A stretch of 64,000 nucleotides of DNA, taken from positions 379,501 to 443,500 of the forward strand of contig NZ_CP070356.1 in NCBI RefSeq assembly GCF_016919445.1. The letters are read 5' to 3'. The position numbers and the translations under genes are program-made. The notes below the pieces were generated by a model. That model was not told the DNA's origin. It did not search any database and saw only the letters and a program-made list of their open reading frames with translations. How positions within the stretch are numbered: position 1 is the first letter of the stretch; every line of letters starts with the position of its first letter. Below are positions 27,346-39,941 of the stretch, in pieces. This DNA comes from Pseudomonas sp. PDNC002 (GTDB lineage: Bacteria; Pseudomonadota; Gammaproteobacteria; Pseudomonadales; Pseudomonadaceae).

Positions 27346-28587
27346 TCAGTGGGCGCCGAGCTGCGCCTGGAGCTGTTCCAGCAGGGAAGTCTGCCCGCCC
27401 TGGACCGGCAACTGAGCGGTATAACCCTGGAAGCTGGCGAAGCGCGCGCGATAGTCCAGATCGACGAGGAAGCGATTGTCCCACCCCGGCGAGACCGCCG
27501 GCATCAGTTGGTCGCAATCGTGCAATGCCTGCGGCGTCGCGCACGGATGATAGGCCTGCGCATACACCTGGCGCTTCCACAACACCCAGGGTGACAGCGA
27601 CAGCGCGCCCAGCCGGCTTCGCCGCAAGTCCAGCTCCAGCAGTTGCATCAGGCCGTTGCCGCCCAGGTACTGGTGCTGGTAGTCGACCATCACCATGTCC
27701 ACGCTGTGCCCCAGGTCATTGAACATCCGCGTATGCGCGGCGCCATCGACGTGCGCGCTGAGGGTGAGGAATACCTGGTCGTTGTGGCGGATCAGCCGAT
27801 CCCACAGGCGCGGGCCACTGGCGCTGCCATCGTGGGACAGTTCGACGACACCCTTGGCGTTAAGCCGCAGGATGCTGTGCGAGGCGAGTATCACCGGTAC
27901 ATGGGGATGAGTGTCGAGCACGCCCTGAGCCCAGTCCAGGGTCGCCTCCGACGGGCTCCAGTCCAGCGCCAGCAGCAGGAAGGATTGGCCATAACGCTGG
28001 AACAGGTGGACCTGGCTCAGCCCCTTCGGATCGCTGCCAACATAGGTGCTCTGCCACGCCGCACGTTCGGGACCGAAGTGGCTCTTGAAGCGGTCCAGGA
28101 AGGAGCGCTGGTCATCATTGCTGGTCTCCTCGTGCACATCCCGCTCGCCAGTGGCGATGCTGTAGGGCACACCGCGCTCCTCGAGCGTACGCATGGCACC
28201 GCTGGCGGTCTGCCACTGACTGGCGGCGCCAGCGTTCTCCACCACATCCCCCAGGTGCACGACCAGCGGCACCTGCAAGGCCTCGGCGTACTTCGCCAGC
28301 CAGTAGGTCTGCGCATAGAAGGCCAGCGCCGGCGGATACGGCAGGTCCGGATAGCGCTGCTCGCTGCGGAACAGGTGGCGCTCGCGGTGGTTGTTCTCCG
28401 CATAGAACTGGGTATCCGGCAGCAAGGGCAGGATGAAGCTGCCGGAGCCCGATACCAGTTGCAGCGGCGGCAACGGATGCTGGCGAAAGAAGGCCTGGTT
28501 GCGCTCCACCTGGTCCTGGGTGTCGGTGTTGTCGCAACCATTGAGCAGCAGACTGCAAGCGAGAAGGATGGGTATCGGTTTCATCAC
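27346..28587 (-). CDS. Metallophosphoesterase-like lipoprotein with altered active site
   Basis: 413 residues. The N-terminus is a lipoprotein signal with lipobox LLNGC at Cys18. The remainder fits a calcineurin-like phosphoesterase: DTQ at 58-60, HLGD with Asp114, ASHSIL near 237, and AHVDG near 273 in the place of GHxH. The GNH[D/E] motif reads GERD (147-150), so the usual Asn and catalytic His are replaced. It overlaps the upstream glycosyltransferase by four bases (ATGA), so the two are translated together. It could be a pseudoenzyme or use another substrate. Confidence 0.7.
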   Translation of the reverse strand: MMKPIPILLACSLLLNGCDNTDTQDQVERNQAFFRQHPLPPLQLVSGSGSFILPLLPDTQFYAENNHRERHLFRSEQRYPDLPYPPALAFYAQTYWLAKYAEALQVPLVVHLGDVVENAGAASQWQTASGAMRTLEERGVPYSIATGERDVHEETSNDDQRSFLDRFKSHFGPERAAWQSTYVGSDPKGLSQVHLFQRYGQSFLLLALDWSPSEATLDWAQGVLDTHPHVPVILASHSILRLNAKGVVELSHDGSASGPRLWDRLIRHNDQVFLTLSAHVDGAAHTRMFNDLGHSVDMVMVDYQHQYLGGNGLMQLLELDLRRSRLGALSLSPWVLWKRQVYAQAYHPCATPQALHDCDQLMPAVSPGWDNRFLVDLDYRARFASFQGYTAQLPVQGGQTSLLEQLQAQLGAH

Positions 28588-30209
28588 GGCGAAGTGCCTG
28601 CGCGCTGGAGGCGCAGCAGGCGATAGTTGTCATTGTCGAAGCGGCCGCCGAACAACAGTTCGGAATGGGCGGGGAGCACAGCCGCGAGATGCTGCACATC
28701 GCGCTCCTCGATCATCAGGTAGAAAAGCGTATCCAGCGCGGCAAGCTGTTCGGGGCGGTCGAGGAACAGCGGCTGCAGGTCACGATCGAGGTTGACCATC
28801 AGCTTGATCGCCCGCGCATCGCGCGCCATACCGAAGAGCACCAGGGGGGCGGGCTGGGCGTCGAGCTGGCGGATCAGATCGGCGGAGAACTCCTGGGTAT
28901 CGTAGCGATTCCGCTCGACCGGCTCGAAGACCAGGATGTAGCCGGCCCACAAGGCCAATGCAGCGCTCAGTGCCATGACCGGAGGGCGGCGCCACTGCAG
29001 CGCTCCCAGCACCAGCAGCAGGCCCAGCGCCACGATACAGACCGGCAAGCGCCAGCCGATTCCGGCGAGCTCCTGCGGGTAGCGCTTCCACACCAACCAC
29101 AGCCCAGCCATCAACAACACCGGCAGCGCCAGCCACAGCGTTTGCAGCGCAACGCGCAACAGGCGGGCCAGACGGTTGCCGGCGAGCATGAACGGATAGC
29201 TGGCGATGATCGCCGCCAAGGGCGCCATCGCCACGATGTAACGCGCCTTCTTCGCCTGCGGCACCGACAAACCGGCCATCACCACCAACGCCGCCAGCGC
29301 ACAGCCCGCCACCAGTCGAGCAGCCGGCTCGCGCCGGGCGTGCCACAGCAGCGCCAGTGCCGGCAGCGCCAGCGGGAACGCCAGGGCATAGTTGCCCAGC
29401 GAGCTGCGGAAGTAATAAAGCGCATCGCTGGAGCCGGCCGAACCGTCCAGGCGACCGATGACCTGCATGCGCAGCACGTCCGCGACGAAGGCATCGCCAC
29501 CAGCAGCGCGCGCCGCCTCGATCAGCAGCACGACGCAGGCAGCCAACAACGCCGCCGCACTAGCGGAGAAGACCAGCAGCGGCTTCCAGCGCCGGTCCAG
29601 AAGCAACTGGCTGCACACCATGCCTGCCGGCACCACGAGGCCAAGCGGCCCGCGCAGGGCAAAGCCCACAAGCAGCAGCGGCAGCAGGCGCAGGAGCAAT
29701 CCGGCGAGGCCGAAACGCCGCGAATGGAAGGCGATCTCGAAGGCCAGCATGCCGACCGCAGCAACCATCAGGTCGAGGGATACGGCACGCGTCTCGCTGA
29801 GGAAGGTGGCGGTGAGCAGCAGCATTGCCACGCTGACCAGCGCCCAGGCACGGGAGAACGGCGCCACCAGGCGATAGACGATGCCCACGCACAATGCTGC
29901 CGCCAGCGCCGTCGGGAGCCACGCGGTGAACGCGGTTACCCGGCCCAGCGGCAGCGACAACAGGTAGATGAACAGGGTCGAGGTGGCCGGGTAATCCGGG
30001 TAGGGCTGGCCGTAGGTGGTCGGGAACAGACTCGGGCCATGGCGGAGCATTTCCCGCGCGAAGAGCACGAAGCGCGAATCGAATCCCACGAACGCATCGC
30101 CCTGCACGCCGAGCAGGAACAACAGCAGCGCAGCCAGCATGACGCACAGCGTCTGCCGGCTCAGGGCGGAGTCCGCCTGAACGACGGGGGCAAGGGAAGT
30201 TGACGGCAC
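28584..30209 (-). CDS. GT-C family membrane glycosyltransferase (ArnT/PMT-like)
   Basis: 541 residues from GTG 30209, chosen because GAGAGG lies six to seven bases upstream; an ATG 19 codons earlier is also in frame. About ten to twelve membrane helices are visible. The first periplasmic loop has FDSRFVLFAREML, aligning with the DE..REM motif of ArnT-type glycosyltransferases, and a downstream YPDYPATSTLFIY segment like PPL/YP motifs. The C-terminal 130 residues form a soluble periplasmic domain. Such enzymes use polyprenyl-phosphate sugars. The acceptor is unknown; the coupled lipoprotein phosphoesterase is the only clue. Confidence 0.75.
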   Translation of the reverse strand: MPSTSLAPVVQADSALSRQTLCVMLAALLLFLLGVQGDAFVGFDSRFVLFAREMLRHGPSLFPTTYGQPYPDYPATSTLFIYLLSLPLGRVTAFTAWLPTALAAALCVGIVYRLVAPFSRAWALVSVAMLLLTATFLSETRAVSLDLMVAAVGMLAFEIAFHSRRFGLAGLLLRLLPLLLVGFALRGPLGLVVPAGMVCSQLLLDRRWKPLLVFSASAAALLAACVVLLIEAARAAGGDAFVADVLRMQVIGRLDGSAGSSDALYYFRSSLGNYALAFPLALPALALLWHARREPAARLVAGCALAALVVMAGLSVPQAKKARYIVAMAPLAAIIASYPFMLAGNRLARLLRVALQTLWLALPVLLMAGLWLVWKRYPQELAGIGWRLPVCIVALGLLLVLGALQWRRPPVMALSAALALWAGYILVFEPVERNRYDTQEFSADLIRQLDAQPAPLVLFGMARDARAIKLMVNLDRDLQPLFLDRPEQLAALDTLFYLMIEERDVQHLAAVLPAHSELLFGGRFDNDNYRLLRLQRAGTSP

Positions 30210-30333
30210 ACGAAGCCTCTCGCAGGTTTCGCTCGGAAAACGTCCGGGCGCCAACAACCTGCACACGGACCTCTGGATACCACCCGCGCCGTCAAGAAGA
30301 TGTCAAACGCGCGTATTTCCCCGACAAAAATGC

Positions 30334-30368
30334 AAACGCCCCGGCCAGCGAGGTTGGCCCGGGCGTCG
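30334..30368 (-). terminator. Terminator of the PqiC-like gene
   Basis: On the minus strand ACGCCCGGGCCA-ACCTCGC-TGGCCGGGGCGT forms a long GC stem with one mismatch and is followed by TTGCATTTTTG. It lies about 27 bp after the gene's stop. Confidence 0.7.
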
Positions 30369-30394
30369 ATGTCAGGAGGGGGAGCGCCCCGAAA

Positions 30395-31117
30395 TCAGAA
30401 CCGATAAACCTCGACGTCGGTGCGAATCGGCACCACCAGCGGGATCTTCGGACCTTCTTCCTTGGGTTTGGCCGCCTGTTCAGTGTTGGCGACCGTCGGC
30501 TTGCGTGGCGGAGCGGCCTGCTGTTCGGCCACGGCGGTGGCGACCGGTCGCACGTCACGGGCCAACTGGACCGAGAGCTTGCGCAGCAGGTCACCCTGGG
30601 CACGCACCTGGTCCTGAACGCTGCCCGAATGCGCTTCTTCTTCGCGGAACACGCGGCTGTCGCGCAGCTCGCCCTTCTGGTCGAGCAAGCGCCAACGTGC
30701 CTCGAGCACCGCCGGCTCCTTCGGGCCGGAGTCCAGGCGGCTGATGGTCAGCATGACCTGCACCTGCGGGGTGAAGCCGGGCTTCTCCGGGAACAGCGCC
30801 AGGCGGGTGCTATCCAGCTCGCCCGAGAGCAGGCGCATCAGTTGCTGGCTGACATTGGTCTCCAGGCTGCCGGCCCAGCGGGCTTCGGTGGACAGGTTGA
30901 GGATACCGTCGGCCTGGCGCTGAACCATCGTCTCGCGCTTCAGGTAATCGGCCAGGGACACCGGACCGAGGAGTACAGCGACACCGTTATCACGGGTCGG
31001 GACAGGAACCGCACCTGCATCCAGTTGGTACAACTGGGTCGGCCGATTCACTGTGCAGCCCGTCAGCCCCAGGAGGCTGACGAGGGAAAACAAGGCCAAG
31101 ACGCGCCACGCGCTCAT
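30395..31117 (-). CDS. PqiC/YmbA (DUF330) family lipoprotein
   Basis: 240 residues from ATG 31117. Signal peptide MSAWRVLALFSLVSLLGLTGC with lipobox LTGC, then the DUF330 pattern: a YQLDAG strand, GPVSLADYLKRETMV and a central domain ending around residue 190, followed by an Ala/Lys/Pro-rich tail. Family members are outer-membrane lipoprotein parts of MCE/PqiAB-type lipid transport. An ATG five codons earlier is in frame but has no ribosome binding site. No pqiA or pqiB gene is adjacent, so it is an orphan here. Confidence 0.75.
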   Translation of the reverse strand: MSAWRVLALFSLVSLLGLTGCTVNRPTQLYQLDAGAVPVPTRDNGVAVLLGPVSLADYLKRETMVQRQADGILNLSTEARWAGSLETNVSQQLMRLLSGELDSTRLALFPEKPGFTPQVQVMLTISRLDSGPKEPAVLEARWRLLDQKGELRDSRVFREEEAHSGSVQDQVRAQGDLLRKLSVQLARDVRPVATAVAEQQAAPPRKPTVANTEQAAKPKEEGPKIPLVVPIRTDVEVYRF

Positions 31118-31267
31118 CTGGATCACCGTCATTCGCCGAAATTCGGCGCTACATCCAACAAATTCACTATGACTACAGGCAACGCGCCGAGGCGCCGGTT
31201 GCCAAAGGGACGTATCATCCCCTAACCGGCGCTTCAGCTCCAGAGGCAGAATGTATCGAACCGCGTT

Positions 31268-33532
31268 TCAATCCTGAGACAGCGATTCTACCAGCAAGGC
31301 GTCCACTCGCTGGAAACCGCGCGGCAGTTTGTTCCCGCGACGGCCCCTCTCGCCCTTGTAATGCTCCAGGTCATCGCCCTTGAGGGAGAGCGTCCGCTTG
31401 CCAGCCTGCAGCACCAGGGTCGCCCCCGTCGGAAGCACGGCCAGATCGGTCAGGTACTCCTCGCGGCTCGCCACGCGGTCGCCCGGCACGCTGATGATCT
31501 TGTTGCCCTTGCCCTTGGCCAGCTGCGGAAGATCGGAGACCTTGAACAGCAGCAGTCGGCCCTCGGTGGTGACGGCGGCGATCCAGTCCTGCTCCAGGTC
31601 GTTGACCGGCCGCGGCGCCATGACCTGCGCACCATTGGGCAGGCTGAGCAGCGCCTTGCCAGCCTTGTTCTTGGCCTGCATGTCCTCGCCCTTGGCGACG
31701 AAACCGTAGCCGGCGTCGGAGGCCAGTACGTACAGCGCGCTGTCCTCAGGCAGCAGCACGCGGTCGAAGGACGCGCCCGGCGGCGGCGTCAGGCGGCCGG
31801 TCAGCGGCTCGCCCTGGCCACGGGCCGACGGCAGGCTATGAGCGGCCAGCGAGTAACTGCGGCCGGTGGAATCGATGAACACCGCATACTGGTTCGAGCG
31901 TCCCGGCGCGGACACCTTGAAGCCATCACCGGCCTTGTACGACAGGCCGGTGGCGTCGATGTCATGGCCCTTGGCGCAACGCACCCAACCCTTCTCCGAC
32001 AGCACCACAGTCACCGGCTCGGTCGGCATCAGCTCGGTTTCCGACAGCGCGCGGGCTTCGGCGCGGGCGACGATGGGCGAACGGCGGTCATCGCCGTAGG
32101 TCTCCGCGTCGGCGATCAGCTCATCGCGCACCAGCTTGCGCAGCTTGGCGGGGGAACCGAGGATCGACAGCAGCTTGGCGCGCTCCTTGGCCAGCTCGTC
32201 CTGCTCGCCACGGATCTTCATCTCTTCCAGGCGCGCCAGCTGACGCAGGCGGGTGTCGAGGATGTAGTCGGCCTGCAGCTCGGAGAGCTCGAAGCGCTGC
32301 ATGAGGACTGGCTTGGGCTGGTCCTCGGTGCGGATGATGTGGATGACTTCGTCGAGGTTGAGGAAGGCGACCAGCAAGCCTTCCAACAGGTGCAGGCGCT
32401 TCTCGACCTTGTCCAGGCGGAACTGCAGGCGGCGGCGCACGGTGTCGGTGCGGTAGGTCAGCCACTCGCTGAGCACCTGGCGCAGGTCTTTCACCTGCGG
32501 TTTGCCGTCCAGGCCGATGACGTTCATGTTCACCCGGTACGAGCTTTCCAGGTCGGTGGTGGCGAACAGGTGGGTCATCAGCTCTTCGGCATCCACGCGA
32601 TTGGAGCGCGGAATGATGACGATGCGGGTCGGGTTCTCGTGGTCCGACTCGTCGCGCAGGTCGGCCACCATCGGCAGCTTCTTGGCCTGCATTTGCCCTG
32701 CGATCTGCTCCAGCACCTTGGCCCCGGAGACCTGGTGCGGCAGCGCGGTGACCACGATGTCACCGTCTTCGACGCGGTAAACGGCGCGCATGCGCACCGA
32801 GCCACGGCCGGTTTCGTAGATCTTCTGCAGGTCGGCGCGCGGGGTGATGATTTCCGCCTCGGTGGGGAAATCCGGGCCCTGCACGTGCTCGATCAGGTCG
32901 CCAACGGTGGCGTTGGGCTCATCCAGCAGACGGATACAGGCGGCAGCCACTTCGCGCAGGTTGTGCGGCGGAATATCGGTGGCCATGCCCACGGCGATGC
33001 CGGTGGTGCCATTGAGCAGCAGGTTGGGCAGGCGCGCCGGCAGCACGGCCGGCTCGTCCATGGTGCCGTCGAAGTTCGGCACCCAGTCCGCGGTGCCTTG
33101 GCCCAGCTCGGACAGCAGCGTTTCGGCATAGCGCGACAGGCGGGCCTCGGTGTAACGCATGGCGGCGAAGGACTTGGGATCGTCCGGCGCACCCCAGTTG
33201 CCCTGGCCGTCCACCAGCGGGTAGCGGTAGGAGAACGGCTGGGCCATCAGCACCATGGCTTCGTAGCACGCCGAGTCGCCGTGGGGATGGTACTTACCCA
33301 ACACGTCACCGACGGTACGCGCCGATTTCTTGTGCTTGGAGTCCGCATCCAGGCCCAACTCGCTCATGGCGTAGATGATGCGCCGCTGTACGGGCTTGAG
33401 GCCGTCGCCGATATGCGGCAGGGCTCGGTCCATGATCACGTACATGGAATAGTTCAGGTAAGCCTGTTCGGTGAAGTCGGCCAGTGACCGGCGCTCCACG
33501 CCCTCCAGACTCAGATCGAGGGTTTCGCTCAT
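31268..33532 (-). CDS. parC: DNA topoisomerase IV subunit A
   Basis: 754-residue breakage-reunion subunit that decatenates chromosomes with ParE. The quinolone-determining region reads [14 protein letters not shown] with Ser87 and Glu91, the sensitive-type residues in P. aeruginosa numbering. The catalytic tyrosine lies in MRYTEARLS near residue 127. A C-terminal beta-pinwheel domain follows residue 500. It starts 7 bp after the protease gene and so belongs to the parE-esterase-protease-parC string. Confidence 0.98.
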   Translation of the reverse strand: MSETLDLSLEGVERRSLADFTEQAYLNYSMYVIMDRALPHIGDGLKPVQRRIIYAMSELGLDADSKHKKSARTVGDVLGKYHPHGDSACYEAMVLMAQPFSYRYPLVDGQGNWGAPDDPKSFAAMRYTEARLSRYAETLLSELGQGTADWVPNFDGTMDEPAVLPARLPNLLLNGTTGIAVGMATDIPPHNLREVAAACIRLLDEPNATVGDLIEHVQGPDFPTEAEIITPRADLQKIYETGRGSVRMRAVYRVEDGDIVVTALPHQVSGAKVLEQIAGQMQAKKLPMVADLRDESDHENPTRIVIIPRSNRVDAEELMTHLFATTDLESSYRVNMNVIGLDGKPQVKDLRQVLSEWLTYRTDTVRRRLQFRLDKVEKRLHLLEGLLVAFLNLDEVIHIIRTEDQPKPVLMQRFELSELQADYILDTRLRQLARLEEMKIRGEQDELAKERAKLLSILGSPAKLRKLVRDELIADAETYGDDRRSPIVARAEARALSETELMPTEPVTVVLSEKGWVRCAKGHDIDATGLSYKAGDGFKVSAPGRSNQYAVFIDSTGRSYSLAAHSLPSARGQGEPLTGRLTPPPGASFDRVLLPEDSALYVLASDAGYGFVAKGEDMQAKNKAGKALLSLPNGAQVMAPRPVNDLEQDWIAAVTTEGRLLLFKVSDLPQLAKGKGNKIISVPGDRVASREEYLTDLAVLPTGATLVLQAGKRTLSLKGDDLEHYKGERGRRGNKLPRGFQRVDALLVESLSQD

Positions 33533-33539
33533 GCGTGCC

Positions 33540-34064
33540 TCACGGTGTAGATCGCTGGCGCAGCACCAGGGTGCCGTCCTGCTGGGTGAAATCCAGTTGT
33601 CTGAGTGCGCTCATGCCGAGCAGCACCTCGTCGCCTTCCATGCCCGGCGCGACCAGCGCCGGCACATCGGTCAGGCGGATGTCGCCAAGCTGCAGGCTGG
33701 GCAGGCGCGTGCGCCAGCCCTCGCTGCGGCCGTTGGCGGTGTCCAGGGTGACCGGCAGGCCGCGCGGCAGGTCCAGGCGCTGGGCCAGCCGCTGCGGAAT
33801 GGCCACCTGGGTGGCACCGGTATCGACCATGAAGGTTACCGTCTCGCCCTTGATCCGCCCGTCGACCACGTAGTGTCCGGCGCGATTGCCAAGCAGGCGC
33901 ACTTCCACGTAACCGCTGCCGCGGGTCGACTGCGGTTGTGGATTGGGGTTGTGCTGGCGAGTTTCCCAGGCGCCGAAATAGTGGGTGGCGAGCAGGATGC
34001 CCGCGCCCCAGGCGAGGAACATCATGATCTTGCCGATCCGCCGCCCCGGCACCGCGTCGCTCAT
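33540..34064 (-). CDS. Membrane-anchored retropepsin-like aspartic protease (clan AA, TIGR02281 type)
   Basis: 174 residues: one N-terminal membrane helix (about 13-31, [18 protein letters not shown]), a Gln/Pro-rich spacer, then a single retropepsin-like domain with catalytic [11 protein letters not shown] near residue 85 and [12 protein letters not shown] near 150. A single DTG per chain means it should act as a dimer. The start overlaps the stop of the upstream esterase gene by four bases. Known relatives in Pseudomonas occupy the same place between parE and parC; substrates are unknown. Confidence 0.88.
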   Translation of the reverse strand: MSDAVPGRRIGKIMMFLAWGAGILLATHYFGAWETRQHNPNPQPQSTRGSGYVEVRLLGNRAGHYVVDGRIKGETVTFMVDTGATQVAIPQRLAQRLDLPRGLPVTLDTANGRSEGWRTRLPSLQLGDIRLTDVPALVAPGMEGDEVLLGMSALRQLDFTQQDGTLVLRQRSTP

Positions 34065-35079
34065 TTGCCACCGAGCCAGCCACCGGCCGGCGCCGCGAAG
34101 CGCAGCACGTAGGGACGCCCGTCACCATCGGCGCGGGCGTGCTCGCCATTGTCCAGGCCGATCCAGGCGCCCTTGTCGTCGAGGATCAGCGCTTCGGCCA
34201 CGCCGTATGGCAGGTCGTAGCGTCGCTCCGGGGCGAGCATGCCGGCGGCGACGGACCAGCATTGCTCCTGCGCGCCAGTCTTCGCGTCGCGGCGGCAGAT
34301 CTGATGCGCCAGGCGCTCGAGGGTGAACAGCTTGTCCTTGTAGAGCACGAGGTCGGAGAAATCGATCGGTAGCGCGCGTTCAGCGCCCAGCTCCGGGGGC
34401 GGCAACGCCGTACCGCCTTCGCTGAGCATCACGCAGTTGCCGTCGCACTTCCACGTGCCATTCTCGTTGCGCACCTTCAGCAGGCCGCGGCGCTGGCGCT
34501 CGGCGGCCAGCCACAGTTCCTTGCCATCGGCGCTCACGGCGATGCCTTCGTAGAGCGCATTGAATTCCATCAGCAGCCCGCTGGCGCGCGCCTGGCGCAG
34601 CAGGCTCTGGGGCAACGGCAGCCAGGTCGGCTCGCCGGTGGCCGGCAGCAGCAGGACGGCGGCATAGGCTTCGCTGACCACGTAGCGGTTACCGGCCTGG
34701 TCGCAGCTGATGCCTTCGAAATCCATCGCGCCACCGCGCAGCAGGCCGCCGACGCTCACCCGCGCACGGGCGCCCCAGGACAGGCCGCTGTCCGGCACAC
34801 CAGGCACCACGAAAGGTTCGGCGGTGGCTTGCCAGGCCTTGCCCGGCTGCTCGTCGATCAGCAGGCGGTAGATGCGGTCGTCATCACGGTCGGACACTGT
34901 CCACATTTCGCCGCCGCACATTGCCAGGCCGGACAGGTTCCCGCTGGGCATGCCTTCGACGGGATGCTCGGCGACGAACTGCAAAGTGACCGGCGCAGCG
35001 GAGGGGGCCGCGGGCCTGGTTGCCTCGACGGCGCCAGCCAGGCCGGCGAACAGGCCGAAGGCGGCCAGCAGCCAGCGCA

Positions 35080-35080
<1 letters not shown>
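34061..35080 (-). CDS. Esterase-like activity of phytase family protein, secreted
   Basis: 339 residues with signal peptide MRWLLAAFGLFAGLAGAVEA. The remainder has the beta-propeller-like pattern of the esterase-like phytase family: GNLSGLAMCGGEMWTVSDRDDDRIYRL near 48-74, GGAMDFEGISCD near 120, and ALYEGIAVSADG near 180. The ATG shares one base with the parE stop (TGATG) and the stop overlaps the protease start (ATGA), giving tight coupling. Activity is inferred from family only. Confidence 0.85.
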
Positions 35081-37616
<2,536 letters not shown>

Positions 37617-37689
37617 GGGCCGGGAGGCTACAAGCTGCAAGTGGCATGCCGCAAGTGGGGCAGCGTCGCAAGGCGCACCATGGGGCGGA

Positions 37690-38499
37690 TCAATAGCCCT
37701 TGATGCTGTAGTCGACCTCGAACTCGATGTCGGTCACCCGCGATACGCCGGTCTGCACTTCACCATCGGGCTGCAGGCGCAACCAGCGGTATCCGGGCGC
37801 CAGGCTGTCGACGCAGAAATCCTCGCTGCCCGGTGTGAACTGCACGCAGGTCGACGGTGAGGCCAGCAAGCGCACATCGCCGCGCATCCGGTCGATTTCC
37901 TGGTGCACATGGCCCCAGAGCAGGCAACGTACGTTCGGGTAGCGATCCAGCACGGCGAAGAGCTTTTCCGGGTTATAGATGCCGATACGGTCCATCCACT
38001 GGCTGTCGATGGGTACCGGATGGTGGTGGAAGCTGATCAGCAGGTGCTTGTCCGGCGCGGCCTGGATGGCGCTCTCCAGCAATGCGACCTGCTCGTCGGT
38101 CACCTGCCCCGGCACCGCGCCGGGAATGGTGGAGTCCAGCAGGATCACGCGCCAGGCGCCCAGATCGACCACCGGATCGAGCAGATCGCTGCCCGCGGCG
38201 GCCTCGCGCATCGGTGCGGTTTCGTCATGGTTACCGGGGAACCAGCGGCTGGGGGCGTCGATCGGCGCGGAGATGCTGCGGAAGCGCTGGTAGGACTCCA
38301 GCGAGCCGTCCTGCGACAGGTCGCCCGTGGCCAGCACCAGGTCGATCCGCGGCTGCTCCTCGACAACCAGGCGCACCACCTGGGTCAGGCTGTCGGCGGT
38401 ATCCATCCCCAGCAGCCGGCCATCGCCTTCGGCGAACAGGTGGCTATCCGAGAGCTGGATGACCAGGACGGAATCGGAGGCAGTGGGCTGGGTGGGCAA
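37690..38499 (-). CDS. cpdA: 3',5'-cyclic-AMP phosphodiesterase CpdA (TTG start)
   Basis: Class III phosphodiesterase that hydrolyses cAMP and so tunes Vfr/CRP signalling. The metal-binding motifs are intact: DSHLF (Asp18, His20), ATGDLSQDG, FPGNHDE, FHHHP and WGHVHQE. The frame is open to 38586, but AGGAG lies eight bases before TTG 38499 and the resulting 269 residues match the usual family length, so TTG is taken as the start. It follows a DUF1249 gene by 159 bp. Confidence 0.93.
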   Translation of the reverse strand: MPTQPTASDSVLVIQLSDSHLFAEGDGRLLGMDTADSLTQVVRLVVEEQPRIDLVLATGDLSQDGSLESYQRFRSISAPIDAPSRWFPGNHDETAPMREAAAGSDLLDPVVDLGAWRVILLDSTIPGAVPGQVTDEQVALLESAIQAAPDKHLLISFHHHPVPIDSQWMDRIGIYNPEKLFAVLDRYPNVRCLLWGHVHQEIDRMRGDVRLLASPSTCVQFTPGSEDFCVDSLAPGYRWLRLQPDGEVQTGVSRVTDIEFEVDYSIKGY

Positions 38500-38658
38500 T
38501 GCGCCTTCTCCTGTGAGGCGGGCGTCCGGGAAATCGTGATGAGTATGGTGACAGGCGCAACCCCGAGCAAACCGGGAAAGCGTCACAGATCACAGTTAGG
38601 GACACGCAGAGTTCGATGGGCGGGCAGCCTATCATGGCATGTCGCCATCACGGTAATA

Positions 38659-39117
38659 TCAGCGCTGCAGCACCGGCTCGAGTTCGTGGCCGCAAGACAG
38701 GCAGTGGCTAAGCCATTCGCCGAGGAACAGGTTGAGCTGGCTCTTCTCGTCCGGCTGGTGCATCGCCTGGTTCGGATAGGGGTAGATCGCCAACAGGCGG
38801 CGCGCCTGTTCGGCGCCCACCACTTCGGCCATGCGCGCGTCGTGGTACACCCGTACCTCCAGCTTGGGCGCCGGCAGCCAGGGCAGGCCCAGCTCCTGGC
38901 GCACCTGCAGGACGGTGGTGTACGGGCAGGCTTCCACCACATCCAGCACCAGCACGCCGAGCAGGCGCTCGCCCTCGCTGAGCGCCACGCGGCGGGAAAC
39001 CTGGGCTTCGCGCATCTCGGGCAACAGGCGCATCAGGCGCAAGTAGTTCGCTTCGCAGGTCGCCTGCAGACCCGCCAGGTCGACGCGATAGCGCTCGCGC
39101 AACAGATTCACACCCAT
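38659..39117 (-). CDS. DUF1249 (YqiB) family protein
   Basis: 152 residues from ATG 39117, preceded by AAGGGGG. Small soluble protein with NYLRLMRLLP near residue 25 and the central LEVRVYHDARMAEVV strand typical of DUF1249. It overlaps the nudF end by 10 bp. The order nudF-yqiB-cpdA-yqiA-parE is the same as in E. coli, but the function of YqiB is unknown. Confidence 0.9.
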   Translation of the reverse strand: MGVNLLRERYRVDLAGLQATCEANYLRLMRLLPEMREAQVSRRVALSEGERLLGVLVLDVVEACPYTTVLQVRQELGLPWLPAPKLEVRVYHDARMAEVVGAEQARRLLAIYPYPNQAMHQPDEKSQLNLFLGEWLSHCLSCGHELEPVLQR

Positions 39118-39725
39118 AACCCCCTTACCTCGGCGCGATTGAGCGCCAGCCATTGCAGGGCGAGCATGCTCGCCGCGTTGTTGATGCGCCCGTCGCGCAC
39201 AGCCTGCAGTGCTTCCTCGAACGGCATGACGTGGACGCGGATGTCCTCGCCCTCTTCTTCCAGGCCGTGGATACCCGACGCGGTGCTGCTGTCGCAGCGG
39301 CCGACGAACAGGTGCACCAGTTCGTTGCTGCCGCCGGGTGACGGCAGGTACTGGGCGATCGGCCAGAGCGCGCCGAGGGTCAGGCCAGCCTCTTCCACCG
39401 CTTCGCGGCGAGCGACCTCCTCGGGCTCCTCGTCCTTGTCGATCAGACCGGCGACCAGTTCCATCAGCCAGGGATTGACCCCGGCGTCCATGGCGCCGAC
39501 GCGGAACTGCTCGATCAGCACCACTTCATCGCGCTGCGGGTCGTAGGGCAGCACGCACACGGCATCGTGACGCACGAACAATTCGCGGGTCAGCACCGGG
39601 CCCATGCCGCCGGCGAACTGGCGGTGCCGCAGGTGCAGGCGGTCGACCTTGTAGAAGCCCTTGAAGCACTGCTCGCGCTTCTGGATCTCGATGTCCTGGG
39701 GGCCTGGCTTGAACGCTTCCGACAT
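39108..39725 (-). CDS. nudF: ADP-ribose pyrophosphatase
   Basis: Nudix hydrolase that cleaves ADP-ribose to AMP and ribose 5-phosphate. ATG 39725 gives 205 residues, the usual length. The Nudix box is complete: GLIDKDEEPEEVARREAVEEAG, with the REAVEEAG core near residue 120. The frame continues 43 codons upstream but there are no homologous residues there; GGAACGGG lies before the chosen ATG. First gene of the nudF-to-parC string. Confidence 0.95.
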   Translation of the reverse strand: MSEAFKPGPQDIEIQKREQCFKGFYKVDRLHLRHRQFAGGMGPVLTRELFVRHDAVCVLPYDPQRDEVVLIEQFRVGAMDAGVNPWLMELVAGLIDKDEEPEEVARREAVEEAGLTLGALWPIAQYLPSPGGSNELVHLFVGRCDSSTASGIHGLEEEGEDIRVHVMPFEEALQAVRDGRINNAASMLALQWLALNRAEVRGLWV

Positions 39726-39941
39726 CCCGTTCCACTCACTGTACGTTTGACTTCGCGCCATCCTATCGCGCCGCCGGTAGCGGCGCAGCCTCTTTCGCGG
39801 CCGCCTGGCGGCCAGGCTGGCTGTGACCATCGCACGGTGCCGTCGTTCCGCCAAAGTGGTTCATACTCACCCGCCGAACCGGTAGCGCCGATGGCGGTCG
39901 AACCACTCCACTGCCGGTGAACGTCAACGACAAGGAATCCC

